Positions 16,155 through 24,196 of a stretch of 64,000 nt of DNA are shown here, piece after piece. Every line of letters begins with the position of its first letter. The stretch's first letter is position 1. Origin of the DNA: Actinoplanes subtropicus (GTDB taxonomy: Bacteria > Actinomycetota > Actinomycetes > Mycobacteriales > Micromonosporaceae); assembly GCF_000721705.1 (NCBI RefSeq), contig NZ_JOJL01000035.1, forward strand, positions 21,189 to 85,188, read 5' to 3'. The position numbers and the translations under genes were made by a program. The notes beneath the pieces are model-generated. The model saw nothing but the letters and a program-made list of their open reading frames with translations. It searched no databases and was not told the DNA's origin.

Positions 16155-16170
16155 CTGAAAAACCGCTTAA
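16155..16170. promoter_or_regulatory. 11-bp direct repeat CTGAA-N6-CTTAA (site S4)
   Basis: CTGAA at 16155-16159 and CTTAA at 16166-16170, in the divergent region between RR2 and HK2. A site here is what autoregulation of this pair would need. Confidence 0.55.
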
Positions 16171-16203
16171 GACCGCCACCTCGGCGACTTCTCCGCCGTT
16201 ACC

Positions 16204-17658
16204 GTGACGGCCATGCTGGTCACCCTGCGCCGTCGTCTGAGCGTCCCGTCGCTGCGCCGCCGCCTGGGCGTGCGCCTGCGGTCGGCCCTTGCCGCCGCCG
16301 TCGTGGTGGCCATCGCGTCGCTGCTGGCCGGCGGGGTGCTGTTCGTGACCGCGCGCGCCATCCTGCTGGACAACATCAACACCGCCGCCAACGACAAAGC
16401 CGCCCAGATCGCCGCCGCGCTCACGTCCGGGTCCGACCTGCCCACCCTGCTGCGCCCCTCGGCCCGGGACCGCACGGTCGTCCAGATACTCGACGCTGCC
16501 GGCCGGGTCGAGGCCGCGTCCGACGCCTTGGCCGGCGAGACCGCAATCTCCGCACTCCGCCCGGGCCCCGGCGAACGGATCAAGGAGCAACGGCATCTCC
16601 CCGGCGTCCATGAGGAACCGTTCTGGATCGTCGCGCAGGGAGTGAGCACGCCGGTCGGCAACCGCACGGTACTAGTCGCCGAGTCCCTGGACACCGTCGG
16701 CGACGGCAGCGACGCGGTGATCGTTGCGTTGCTGCTGGGCTTGCCGTTGCTCGCGTTGACGGTCGGCGTCGCCACGTTCCTGTTCGTCGGGCGCACCCTG
16801 CGGCCGGTCGAGGCGATGCGCCTGCAGGCCGCCACGATCACCGCCCACAACCTGCACGAACGGCTGCCGGTCCCGGCCACCGACGACGAGATCGCCGCGC
16901 TCGCCTCGACGATGAACACCATGCTCGACCGGATCGAGGCCTCGTCCGCCGCCCAGCGCCGGTTCGTCGGCGACGCCAGCCACGAACTGCGCAGCCCGCT
17001 CGCCACCGTGCAAGCCAACGCCGACCTGCTCGAGACCGCCGGCCTGCCGGCCACCGCCGCGCGATCGGTCGGCCGGATCCGCACCGAGAGCACCCGGATG
17101 GCCCGCCTGGTCGAGGACCTGCTGCTGCTCGCCCGCGCCGACAACGACCAACTGCGGACCCGTAGGCAAGATGTCGACCTCGACGACCTGGTCTACACCG
17201 AGCGCGAACGCCTGGCCGAGCTCCACCCGAACCTGAACGTGCGGGCCATCTTCGACCCGGTCCGCGTCGAGGGCGACCCGGATGCCCTGCTTCGCGTCGT
17301 CCGCAACGTGATCGACAACGCGATCCGGCACGCCCACACCAAGATCACCATCAGCGTCGCCGGCCGGGACCGGATGGCCGAGATCGTGATCGGCAACGAC
17401 GGCCCGCCCATTCCGCCGTCCGACCGAGAGCGCATCTTCGACCGATTCGTCCGGCTCGACGGCAGCCGGTCACGCATGGACGGCGGCAGCGGACTGGGCC
17501 TCGCAATCGCCCGCGACATCGTGAGCGCGCACGGCGGCACGCTGACCGCCGACGACCTCGACCAGGGCGCTGCCATGCGGATCCGGCTGCCGCTGCCGAC
17601 GACGTTCAACGATTCTTCAGCCGCCGAACCCTACGTTTCGCGTTATGAGTCTTCTTGA
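16204..17658 (+). CDS. Sensor histidine kinase 2 (HAMP-HisKA-HATPase)
   Basis: 484 residues from GTG 16204 (ATG 16213 is the alternative; neither has a strong ribosome site). Membrane segments at about 28-50 and 172-196 flank an extracytoplasmic domain. HAMP (RTLRPVEAMRLQA) follows, then HisKA with H260 in SHELRSPL. ATPase motifs are VIDNAIRHA, NDGPPIPP, FDRFVR and GGSGLGLAI. It is clearly paralogous to HK1 from the second membrane segment on, whereas the sensor domains differ. The last 14 bp overlap the DedA gene, so kinase and DedA are co-transcribed. Confidence 0.9.
   Translation: MTAMLVTLRRRLSVPSLRRRLGVRLRSALAAAVVVAIASLLAGGVLFVTARAILLDNINTAANDKAAQIAAALTSGSDLPTLLRPSARDRTVVQILDAAGRVEAASDALAGETAISALRPGPGERIKEQRHLPGVHEEPFWIVAQGVSTPVGNRTVLVAESLDTVGDGSDAVIVALLLGLPLLALTVGVATFLFVGRTLRPVEAMRLQAATITAHNLHERLPVPATDDEIAALASTMNTMLDRIEASSAAQRRFVGDASHELRSPLATVQANADLLETAGLPATAARSVGRIRTESTRMARLVEDLLLLARADNDQLRTRRQDVDLDDLVYTERERLAELHPNLNVRAIFDPVRVEGDPDALLRVVRNVIDNAIRHAHTKITISVAGRDRMAEIVIGNDGPPIPPSDRERIFDRFVRLDGSRSRMDGGSGLGLAIARDIVSAHGGTLTADDLDQGAAMRIRLPLPTTFNDSSAAEPYVSRYESS
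17605..17620. promoter_or_regulatory. 11-bp direct repeat TTCAA-N6-TTCAG (site S5)
   Basis: TTCAA at 17605-17609 and TTCAG at 17616-17620, inside the last codons of HK2 and 25 bp before the DedA start. Reverse complement CTGAA-N6-TTGAA. This would allow separate control of DedA. Confidence 0.5.
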
Positions 17659-18271
17659 TCCGCAACATCTGATCTCGGCGTTCGGCCTGTTGGGTATCCT
17701 CGCCATCGTCTTCGCCGAGTCCGGGCTGCTGATCGGGTTCTTCCTACCTGGCGACTCGCTGCTGTTCACCGCCGGGCTGCTGGTGGCCGGCGGCACCTAC
17801 CTGCATGTACCGCTGTGGCTGCTGTGCCTGCTGGCTGCGGGCGCCGCGGTCGCCGGTGACCAGGCCGGCTACGCCTTCGGCCGCCGCTTCGGCCCCGGCC
17901 TGTTCCGCCGGCCCGACTCCCGGCTGTTCAAGCAGGAGAACCTCGTCCGGGCGCACGGCTTCTTCTACAAGTACGGCGCTCGCTCGCTGATCCTGGCCCG
18001 GTTCGTGCCGGTCGTGCGCACCTTCACCCCGATCGTCGCCGGCGCGGTCCGCATGCACTACCGCACCTTCGTGCTCTACAACGTCATCGGCGGAGCGCTG
18101 TGGGCCACCGGCGTGACAACCCTGGGCTACTTCCTCGGCCAGGTGGCCTTCGTCCGCGACCACATCGAGCTGATTCTGATCGGCATCGTCGCCGTCTCGG
18201 TCGTGCCGATCGCGATCGAATTGCTGCGGGCCCGCGGACGCTCCCGCGAGACGAGCGCCTCGCGTTTCTAA
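17645..18271 (+). CDS. DedA family membrane protein (copy 1)
   Basis: 208 residues, about five membrane segments. Family motifs: FAESGLLIGFFLPGDSLLFTAG, split around the conserved E and G, GDQAGYAFGRRFGPGLF, and ARFVPVVRTFTPIVAGAVRMHYRTF (F-x-R-x-x-P-x-x-R-x-x-x-P type). DedA proteins of the SNARE-associated family translocate phospholipids or undecaprenyl phosphate across the membrane; which lipid is not visible. It overlaps HK2 and is preceded by site S5. Its nearest relative is copy 2 at 23404, followed by the broken copy 3 at 33005. Confidence 0.88.
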   Translation: MSLLDPQHLISAFGLLGILAIVFAESGLLIGFFLPGDSLLFTAGLLVAGGTYLHVPLWLLCLLAAGAAVAGDQAGYAFGRRFGPGLFRRPDSRLFKQENLVRAHGFFYKYGARSLILARFVPVVRTFTPIVAGAVRMHYRTFVLYNVIGGALWATGVTTLGYFLGQVAFVRDHIELILIGIVAVSVVPIAIELLRARGRSRETSASRF

Positions 18272-20091
18272 GCCGCGTCGGCGCTCAGCACGTCGGCCAC
18301 CGGCCGGCGCGCACCGACGCCCGCAGGTATCGCCGTGCAGACCACCACCGCGAGAATCGCCCCAACCAGGACCGCGGCCAAGCCAGCTAACGACGGCATC
18401 GTCAGCGAGGTCTGCGTGACCAGGCGGTAGACGATCAGGCCGGCCGGCAGGCCGAGCAGCGCACCGACCGCGGCCGGCACCACCTGGGCGGCCGCCAGGC
18501 CACCGGTCACCTGGCTCGGGGTGGCGCCGAAGGCGCGGGCCAACGCCGACGCGTGCCGGGCATCGGCGACCGTGGCCCAGGTCAGGAACACCGTGTTGGC
18601 CGCGGCCAGCACCAGCAGCATCACCGTGATCATGGTGGTGACCTGGGTCAGCCGCTCGGTGCGCAGGTTGTGCAGCCCGCCGGTGCCCCGGCCGGAGACC
18701 GCGTCGCTCGTCAGAATGGTGACCAGACCGGTGACGGTGACCGCGGTGCTGAGCACCGCCAGCGCGGCCCGGCCCGGCCGGCGGCCGATCAGGCGCAGCC
18801 CGAGCAGCAGCGGAACCGGCAGCGAGGCGGACAGCGCGATCAGCCGGCCGTGCCGGCGCGGCGTGCGGGCCGGCGCCTCGAGCGCGGTGATCGTGGCGGA
18901 CCGGGCGGCCCGCAAGGCCGGCAGCAGCGTGGCGGCCAGGGCCACCAGCAGGGCGGCGGTGACCACCACGGCGACGGTCGTACCGGTCAGCGACGCCGGG
19001 CCGGGTGAGCCGAGCAGCCCGGCGCTCGGGGCGGTGAACCGGCCGGCCAGGACGCGGCCCACGCCGAGCCCGGCTGCCGCGGCGAGCACGGCCAGGGCGA
19101 GATGTTCGACGAGCAGCACGAGGGCGATCAGGCCGGGAGTGCCGCCGACCGCCTTGAGCAGGCCGACCCGCCGGGTCTGCTCGAGGGTGCGGCGCCCGGC
19201 CAGCACGGTCAGGCCGGCGATCGCGAGCAGGGCGAGCAGGACCGCGCCCACCTGCAACGCGGCCTGTGCGGAGCGGGTCACGCCGGCGTCGGCGTCGCGG
19301 ATCTGCTGCCAGGACAGCAGGAACGGTCCGCTCGCGCCGGGATCGCGGCCGGGCAGCGTGCCGTGCGTCGCGGCGAAGGCCGGCGCCGCGGACGGGTCAG
19401 CCAGCCGCAGGTCGAGCAGGTAGACCACGGCCGGGGTGGTGCGCTCCTGCACCGTCGCCAGATCGGCCGGGGTCAACCAGACCAGGCCGATGTCGAACGC
19501 GTTCGGACCGGGCGCGACCCCGGCGAAGCACAGCAGGTGACACAGGCTGCTCGGGTACGCCGGCAGAGCCGCGCTCACCGCCGTACCGCCGATGTGGAAG
19601 GACCGGCCGCCAAGGGTGACCTGATCGCCCACCCGGGCGCCGAGAGCGTCGGCGAAGCCGCGCTCGAGCACCACAGAACCGGCGCCGACCCAGGCGCCCG
19701 AGGTCAGCCTCGGCTGATCCACCGGATCACCGGCCGGCGATCGGCCCAGCGCCTGCACGGTGGCGGTACGCCCGCCCATCGCCAACGTGGTGTGCGCCAG
19801 CGGCATCAGCGCACCATGGGCGCTGACACCCGGCAGGTGCGTGACCGCATCGACATCGGCGGTCTTGGGCGGTGTGCCGTCCTCGCTCAGAAAGCCTGCC
19901 ACCGCGTCCGGCCCGGCGGTTGCCGCCCGCGTCTGCTCGTAGGGATGATCGGTCACGCCGTGCAGGGCGAGCCCGATCGTCAGCGTCGTGGTCGCCGCCG
20001 CCATCACCAGCACCGCGAGGATCGCCTCCACCGGACGGCGGCGCAGATCGCGCCAGGCGAGCCGGAGCACGAGCAGATATCGGCCCATCAC
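18268..20091 (-). CDS. FtsX-like ABC transporter permease
   Basis: 607 residues. An N-terminal membrane segment (about 20-40) is followed by a large extracytoplasmic domain. Clusters of membrane segments lie at about 275-380, 420-450, 490-520 and 560-600, giving two FtsX-type halves. GLLKAVGGTPG is the coupling-helix-like stretch next to the first FtsX domain. Its 3' end just overlaps the DedA stop (convergent). The start overlaps the ATPase gene (ATGA). With that ATPase and the PadR regulator it forms a MacB/BceB-like complex, often used for antimicrobial-peptide or lipoprotein handling; the substrate cannot be told. Confidence 0.85.
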   Translation of the reverse strand: MMGRYLLVLRLAWRDLRRRPVEAILAVLVMAAATTTLTIGLALHGVTDHPYEQTRAATAGPDAVAGFLSEDGTPPKTADVDAVTHLPGVSAHGALMPLAHTTLAMGGRTATVQALGRSPAGDPVDQPRLTSGAWVGAGSVVLERGFADALGARVGDQVTLGGRSFHIGGTAVSAALPAYPSSLCHLLCFAGVAPGPNAFDIGLVWLTPADLATVQERTTPAVVYLLDLRLADPSAAPAFAATHGTLPGRDPGASGPFLLSWQQIRDADAGVTRSAQAALQVGAVLLALLAIAGLTVLAGRRTLEQTRRVGLLKAVGGTPGLIALVLLVEHLALAVLAAAAGLGVGRVLAGRFTAPSAGLLGSPGPASLTGTTVAVVVTAALLVALAATLLPALRAARSATITALEAPARTPRRHGRLIALSASLPVPLLLGLRLIGRRPGRAALAVLSTAVTVTGLVTILTSDAVSGRGTGGLHNLRTERLTQVTTMITVMLLVLAAANTVFLTWATVADARHASALARAFGATPSQVTGGLAAAQVVPAAVGALLGLPAGLIVYRLVTQTSLTMPSLAGLAAVLVGAILAVVVCTAIPAGVGARRPVADVLSADAA

Positions 20092-20789
20092 GCCGCCACC
20101 TCGGCGAGCAGGGTCTGGTCGACCAGGGCGCCGTCGCGCATCGACAGCAACCGGTTGGCGGTGGCCGCGATCCGCGCGTCGTGCGTGACGATGATCAAGG
20201 TCTGCCCGGCCGCACGCAGCCGGTCGAACAGCCGCAGCACCTCCGAGGTCGCGGCGCTGTCGAGATTGCCGGTCGGCTCGTCGGCCAGCACCACCAGCGG
20301 CTCGGTGACCAAGGCCCGGGCGATCGCGACCCGTTGCCGCTGCCCGCCGGACAGCGCCGACGGCAGATGACCGGTCCGATCGGCCAGGCCCACGCGGTCG
20401 AGCAGTTCCAGCGCCGCGCCGCGGGCCGCTCGCGGTGAGCGACCCGCCAGCAGAGCGGGCACCTCGACGTTCTCGACCGCGGTCAGCTCGGGCATCAGGT
20501 GGAACGCCTGGAACACGAAACCGATCCGATCACGCCGGAGCCGGGCCAGCGCCCGCTCGCTCATCTCGTCGACGCGCCGACCATCCAGGACGACTTCCCC
20601 GCCGGTCGGCCGCTGCAACCCGCCGAGCAGGTGCAGCAGGGTGGATTTGCCGCAGCCGCTCGGGCCCATCACCGCGACCGTCTCGCCCGCGGCGACCTCG
20701 AAGTCGATGTCGTCGACCGCGCGGACCCGGCCGGCGCCCTTGCCGAATTCCTTGCGCACCCGCCGGGTACGCAGCACCACGTCACTCAT
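20088..20789 (-). CDS. ABC transporter ATPase (MacB/LolD type)
   Basis: 233 residues. Walker A GPSGCGKST, Q-loop VFQAFHLMPEL, signature [15 protein letters not shown], Walker B VVLADEPTGNLD and H-loop IIVTHD are all present. The GNLD after Walker B and the length place it in the MacB/LolD/FtsE group that pairs with FtsX permeases. It lies between PadR and the permease with 4-bp overlaps on both sides. Confidence 0.92.
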   Translation of the reverse strand: MSDVVLRTRRVRKEFGKGAGRVRAVDDIDFEVAAGETVAVMGPSGCGKSTLLHLLGGLQRPTGGEVVLDGRRVDEMSERALARLRRDRIGFVFQAFHLMPELTAVENVEVPALLAGRSPRAARGAALELLDRVGLADRTGHLPSALSGGQRQRVAIARALVTEPLVVLADEPTGNLDSAATSEVLRLFDRLRAAGQTLIIVTHDARIAATANRLLSMRDGALVDQTLLAEVAA

Positions 20790-21307
20790 GACTTGTCCCT
20801 CTGTGTCGTCCAGGCTTGTTCACACGCGTCCAGCCACTTCAGATCTGCTTCCAACCGCAGCACCTGGCCCTCGAGCACGAGTTCGGCCGGCGAACCGGGC
20901 GCCTCGGCCAGGGCGGCCCGTTGCGCGTCGCGCAGCAGGCGCAGCAACTCCCGCCGCTGGGCGTCGATCAGCGCGATCGGGTCGGCCAGCCGCGCCGTGG
21001 CGGCAGCGGTCAGCTTGAGGTGGAAATCCGTGGGAGCCGGTCGTGGCCAGGCCACCTCGGTCAGCCACTCGGCAACCCGATGCTGACCCGCAGAGGTCAG
21101 GGCGTACACCTTGCGGTCGCGGCCCTCGCCGTCACCCGCTGGTTCCCAGGTGACCAGGCCGGCCTTTTCCAACCGGGTCAGGGTCACATAGATCTGCCCG
21201 TCGTTGAGCGACTCACCGAGCGGGCCGAGCGCGTCGCGCAGCCGAGCGCGCAGCTGATAGCCGTGCGACGGCTCCTTGGCCAGCAGGGCCAGCACCACGT
21301 CCTGCAT
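20786..21307 (-). CDS. PadR family transcriptional regulator
   Basis: 173 residues. The N-terminal winged helix (VVLALLAKEPSHGYQL, then LNDGQIYVTLTRLEKAGLV) is the PadR signature, and the C-terminal part is a helical Vir-like dimerisation region. ATG 21307 has GGAGG nine bases upstream. It heads the ABC operon and very likely represses it and itself through the TAACCGTTA boxes just upstream. PadR regulators of such exporters usually respond to the exported drug or peptide. Confidence 0.88.
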   Translation of the reverse strand: MQDVVLALLAKEPSHGYQLRARLRDALGPLGESLNDGQIYVTLTRLEKAGLVTWEPAGDGEGRDRKVYALTSAGQHRVAEWLTEVAWPRPAPTDFHLKLTAAATARLADPIALIDAQRRELLRLLRDAQRAALAEAPGSPAELVLEGQVLRLEADLKWLDACEQAWTTQRDKS

Positions 21308-21324
21308 CGCACCGAACCTCCACC

Positions 21325-21353
21325 GATAACCGTTACCTGTCAGATAACCGTTA
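21325..21353. promoter_or_regulatory. PadR operator: two GATAACCGTTA boxes
   Basis: GATAACCGTTA occurs at 21325-21335 and 21343-21353, 18 bp apart, 18 bp from the padR start. Each contains the inverted repeat TAAC-C-GTTA. Two identical boxes in the promoter of an autoregulated gene are best read as its operator. Confidence 0.6.
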
Positions 21354-21367
21354 GCGGTGCGGCACCG

Positions 21368-22042
21368 TCAATCAGGGTCATCCCCGAGGGGCTCACTAGG
21401 GGTCACCGGCGACAGCCGGTCCAGCAGCAAACCGGTCGCGGGGACGATGATCAGGACGAACAGCCAGGCGCCGAGCACGTCGGTCGGCCAGTGCACCGCG
21501 AGCACGACCCGGCTGAGGCCGACCGCAACAGCCCAGGACCCGGCGACGACGTACAGCAGCACGCGGCTCCACCCGCGGCGCAGCAGTGGGCGGCAGACCA
21601 CGACCAGGACCAGGGCCGCCGCCGCGGACGCGGTGCTGTGGCCGGAGGGGAAGGAGAAACTCGCAACCGCCACCAACGGCTCGGTCGGCCGGGTTCGCGC
21701 GATAAGCGTCACCACGATCAGCCGGATCGCAACCGTAGTGATCATGGCGACGGCCACGAAGACCGCCTGCCGCCACCGCCTGAACGCCAGCAGGATCACG
21801 CAGCCCAGCGCCGCGAGCGGGCCGAGAACGCGAGTGCTGCCGGTAAACGTGACGGCGGACATCGCGGCCCGCAGGAGCGGATGCGCCAGCGCCGCCGAGC
21901 GCGCGGTACGGCTCACCCGCTCGTCGAAATCCAGCAGCGGATCGACGTGGCCGAGGACGAGTGCTGCTAGCAGGACGAACCCCGCCGCCGCGGCGCCGAC
22001 CAGCCACCACCGCGACACGCGGCGCCCGACGGTGACAGCCAT
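21368..22042 (-). CDS. PAP2 superfamily membrane phosphatase
   Basis: 224 residues, six membrane segments. Phosphatase motifs in order: ARTRPTEPL (motif 1, RP), FPSGHSTAS (motif 2, PSGH) and SRVVLAVHWPTDVLGAW (motif 3, SR-x5-H-x3-D). It should act on lipid phosphates or diphosphates such as undecaprenyl diphosphate or phosphatidic acid at the outer face of the membrane. A perfect BlaI-type palindrome lies 11 bp before its start and is shared with the divergent blaI gene, so it is probably a BlaI target. Confidence 0.88.
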   Translation of the reverse strand: MAVTVGRRVSRWWLVGAAAAGFVLLAALVLGHVDPLLDFDERVSRTARSAALAHPLLRAAMSAVTFTGSTRVLGPLAALGCVILLAFRRWRQAVFVAVAMITTVAIRLIVVTLIARTRPTEPLVAVASFSFPSGHSTASAAAALVLVVVCRPLLRRGWSRVLLYVVAGSWAVAVGLSRVVLAVHWPTDVLGAWLFVLIIVPATGLLLDRLSPVTPSEPLGDDPD

Positions 22043-22052
22043 CCTCCGAGCC

Positions 22053-22077
22053 TATCTCCTACATCTTGTAGGAGATA
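22053..22077. promoter_or_regulatory. BlaI-type operator A
   Basis: Perfect inverted repeat with arms TATCTCCTACA (22053-22063) and TGTAGGAGATA (22067-22077) and spacer TCT. The TACA-N3-TGTA core is the BlaI/MecI/CopY type. It lies between the divergent PAP2 and blaI genes, and is the best of four such sites. Confidence 0.8.
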
Positions 22078-22139
22078 AATCGTCAATGAGCCCGACACCG
22101 GATCACCGAACGATAGTCTGGGGGCGGAGGTCAGCGACG

Positions 22140-22520
22140 GTGACAACGAAAGACAGCCGACGACCGCCCGGCACGCTCGAGGCGGCAGTCATGGGCGTCC
22201 TATGGACGGCAGACGACCCGATGACAGCGGCGGAAGTACACCAGGCGCTCGGCGGTGACCTGGCCTACAACACCGTGCAGACCGTGCTCTTCCGCCTGCA
22301 CGACAAGAAATCCGTCGAGCGGCACCGCGCCGGCCGCGGGCACGCCTACTGGCCCGCCCGGGACGCCGCCGCCGCGGCCGCGTCCCAGATGAAGGAGACG
22401 CTCGCGGATCGCCCGGACCGGCACACCGTGCTCCAACTGTTCGCGGAATCTCTCGACCGGTCCGACGCGGAGCTGCTTAGCCGGCTGCTGGCCGGCGCCG
22501 AACGGCGGCGCCGGCCATGA
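22140..22520 (+). CDS. blaI: BlaI/MecI/CopY-family repressor
   Basis: 126 residues from GTG 22140, which has GGAGG nine bases upstream and gives the family's normal length (an in-frame ATG at 22086 would add 18 residues). The winged helix reads GTLEAAVMGVLW, MTAAEVHQALGG and LAYNTVQTVLFRLHDKKSVERHRAGRGHAYWP, split by short turns. This matches the BlaI fold with the NTV recognition helix. The C-terminal helices (DRHTVLQLFAESL) form the dimer. It overlaps the M56 peptidase gene, the BlaI-BlaR1 arrangement. In that system the peptidase or its signal leads to loss of repression. Four matching operators lie within 10 kb. Confidence 0.88.
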   Translation: MTTKDSRRPPGTLEAAVMGVLWTADDPMTAAEVHQALGGDLAYNTVQTVLFRLHDKKSVERHRAGRGHAYWPARDAAAAAASQMKETLADRPDRHTVLQLFAESLDRSDAELLSRLLAGAERRRRP

Positions 22521-23407
22521 CGATCAGCGTCTACCTGCCGCTGATCCTGGCGCTGCCGCTGGCCGTCGCCGCCCGCCGCATCGCTGCCCGCGGCGCGCCC
22601 GGGCCGGCGGCCTGGACCCTCACCGCCACCGCGGTGCTCGCCGCGGCCGCGTCGACCTGGTCGCTGGTCATGCTCGCGCTGACCATGCTGGACGACCTGC
22701 CACCGCTGGCCGCCCTCGACGATCATCCGACGCTGGAACTGCCCGAGCCGGTGCCGGGCGCGGTCGCCCTGCTCGCCGGGCTCCTGCTGATCTGCGGGAC
22801 TCTGCGGCTGGCCGCAGACGTGCACCGCCGGGTCGGCACCAACCGGCGGCTGCGCGCCATCGGCGAACCCATCCACGACCTGGTCATCGCCGACTGGTCG
22901 GCGCCGATGGCCGTCGCGGTCCCCGGAACGGCGCGCAGCCCCGGCCATCTGCTGGTCACCACCGGCATTCTGCGGCTGCTGAGCACGGACGAGCGCCAGG
23001 TGGTCTTCGCGCACGAGCGGGCCCACCTCGCCCACCGCCACCACCGGCTCACCGCCGCCGCGGCAGCGGCCGCCGCGCTGAACCCGCTGCTGATCCCGGT
23101 CCGCACGGCCGTCGAATTCCTGGTCGAACGGTGGGCCGACGAGGACGCGGCCGCCGATGTCGGCGATCGTGACCTGACCGCCCAGGCGGTGGCCCGAGCC
23201 ACCCTCGCCGCGTCCGGTTCCGGAGCCGGCCCGGTGCTCAGCATCGGCGGCAGCGCGGCGGTCCAGCGCGTGCAAGCACTGATTCGACCAACTCCCGCCC
23301 CGCTGCGGCGGCGTCTCGCCGGGCCGGCGCTGCTCGCCGCAACCATCGTCGCCGTCGCCGCAGCGGCCACCGAGGCGTTCGTCGATCTCGCCCGGGCGTG
23401 GCTCTAG
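22517..23407 (+). CDS. M56-type membrane metallopeptidase (BlaR1-like, no sensor domain)
   Basis: 296 residues. Membrane segments at about 4-20, 33-57, 81-100 and near the C-terminus (about 275-292). The zinc motif HERAH is at 166-170, followed by the downstream glutamate region VERWADEDAA. There is no penicillin-binding sensor domain, so what it senses is not evident; the M. tuberculosis Rv1845c/BlaI pair has the same plan. The start overlaps blaI by 4 bp, so it probably relieves BlaI repression. The stop overlaps that of DedA copy 2 (convergent). Confidence 0.85.
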   Translation: MTISVYLPLILALPLAVAARRIAARGAPGPAAWTLTATAVLAAAASTWSLVMLALTMLDDLPPLAALDDHPTLELPEPVPGAVALLAGLLLICGTLRLAADVHRRVGTNRRLRAIGEPIHDLVIADWSAPMAVAVPGTARSPGHLLVTTGILRLLSTDERQVVFAHERAHLAHRHHRLTAAAAAAAALNPLLIPVRTAVEFLVERWADEDAAADVGDRDLTAQAVARATLAASGSGAGPVLSIGGSAAVQRVQALIRPTPAPLRRRLAGPALLAATIVAVAAAATEAFVDLARAWL

Positions 23408-24069
23408 CGCGGCTCGTTTCCCCCCGATCGAGCGCGCTGTCGGCTGCGCAGGAACTCGACGCCGATCGGGATCACCGACAGCACGACGATGCCGACGAGG
23501 ATGAACTCGATATTGTTCTTCACGAAGGCGACCTGGCCGAGGAAATAGCCGAGTACCGTCACGCCTGTGGCCCAGAGCGCACCGCCGACGACGTTGTAGG
23601 CGAGAAACGTCCGGTAGTGCATGCGGCTCGCGCCGGCCACGATCGGGGTGAAGGTACGCACGATCGGCACGAACCGGGCGAGCACGATCGAGCGGGCGCC
23701 GTACTTGGCGAAGAAGGCCCCGCCGCGGGCCAGATTCTCCTGCTTGAACAGCCGCGAGTCGGGCCGCCGGAACAGCCCCGGGCCGAACCGGTGCCCGAAC
23801 CAGTACCCGAACTGGTCGCCGGCCACCGCCGCGACGGACACCAGCGCGCACATCAGCCACAGCGGCACGTGCAGATACCGCCCGTCGGCGACCAGCAGGC
23901 CGGCGGTGAACAGCAGCGAGTCGCCGGGCAGGAAGAACCCGATCAGCAGCCCGGACTCGGCGAAGACGATGGCCAGAATGCCGATCAGTCCGAAGGTGGA
24001 GATCAGCCATTGCGGGTCGAGAAACGATGGGCCCAGCGCTGACGTCATGAATTTCGGGTCCCTCTCCAT
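23404..24069 (-). CDS. DedA family membrane protein (copy 2)
   Basis: About 221 residues from ATG 24069 (GGAG four bases upstream); ATG 24048 or an upstream start at 24108 are alternatives. From DPQWLISTFGL on it parallels copy 1 through FAESGLLIGFFLPGD, GDQFGYWFGHRFG, RPDSRLFKQENL, ARFVPIVRTFTPIVAGASRMHYRTF and GYFLGQVAFV. It is a likely phospholipid/undecaprenyl-phosphate translocase. BlaI-type operator B lies 47 bp upstream, as does 11-bp site S6. Its control may therefore combine BlaI with a response regulator. Confidence 0.86.
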   Translation of the reverse strand: MERDPKFMTSALGPSFLDPQWLISTFGLIGILAIVFAESGLLIGFFLPGDSLLFTAGLLVADGRYLHVPLWLMCALVSVAAVAGDQFGYWFGHRFGPGLFRRPDSRLFKQENLARGGAFFAKYGARSIVLARFVPIVRTFTPIVAGASRMHYRTFLAYNVVGGALWATGVTVLGYFLGQVAFVKNNIEFILVGIVVLSVIPIGVEFLRSRQRARSGGNEPR

Positions 24070-24115
24070 CGGCTCCGCGTCGTTCGTGGCGATGCCCGGA
24101 CCCGCCAACCGTAAA

Positions 24116-24130
24116 CCTACAACTTGTAGG
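24116..24130. promoter_or_regulatory. BlaI-type operator B
   Basis: CCTACA (24116-24121), spacer ACT, TGTAGG (24125-24130), with AGAT continuing the right arm as in operator A. Lies between DedA copy 2 and RR3, which are divergent. Confidence 0.7.
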
Positions 24131-24135
24131 AGATG

Positions 24136-24151
24136 CTGAAGATTCGCTGAA
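24136..24151. promoter_or_regulatory. 11-bp direct repeat CTGAA-N6-CTGAA (site S6)
   Basis: CTGAA at 24136-24140 and 24147-24151, with a third partial copy (GCTGAG) at 24154-24159. It is next to BlaI operator B and about 45 bp before the RR3 start. Confidence 0.55.
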
Positions 24152-24196
24152 TCGCTGAGCTGGGAACCGCCGGCCCACCGGGGTTACCGTGCGTAC

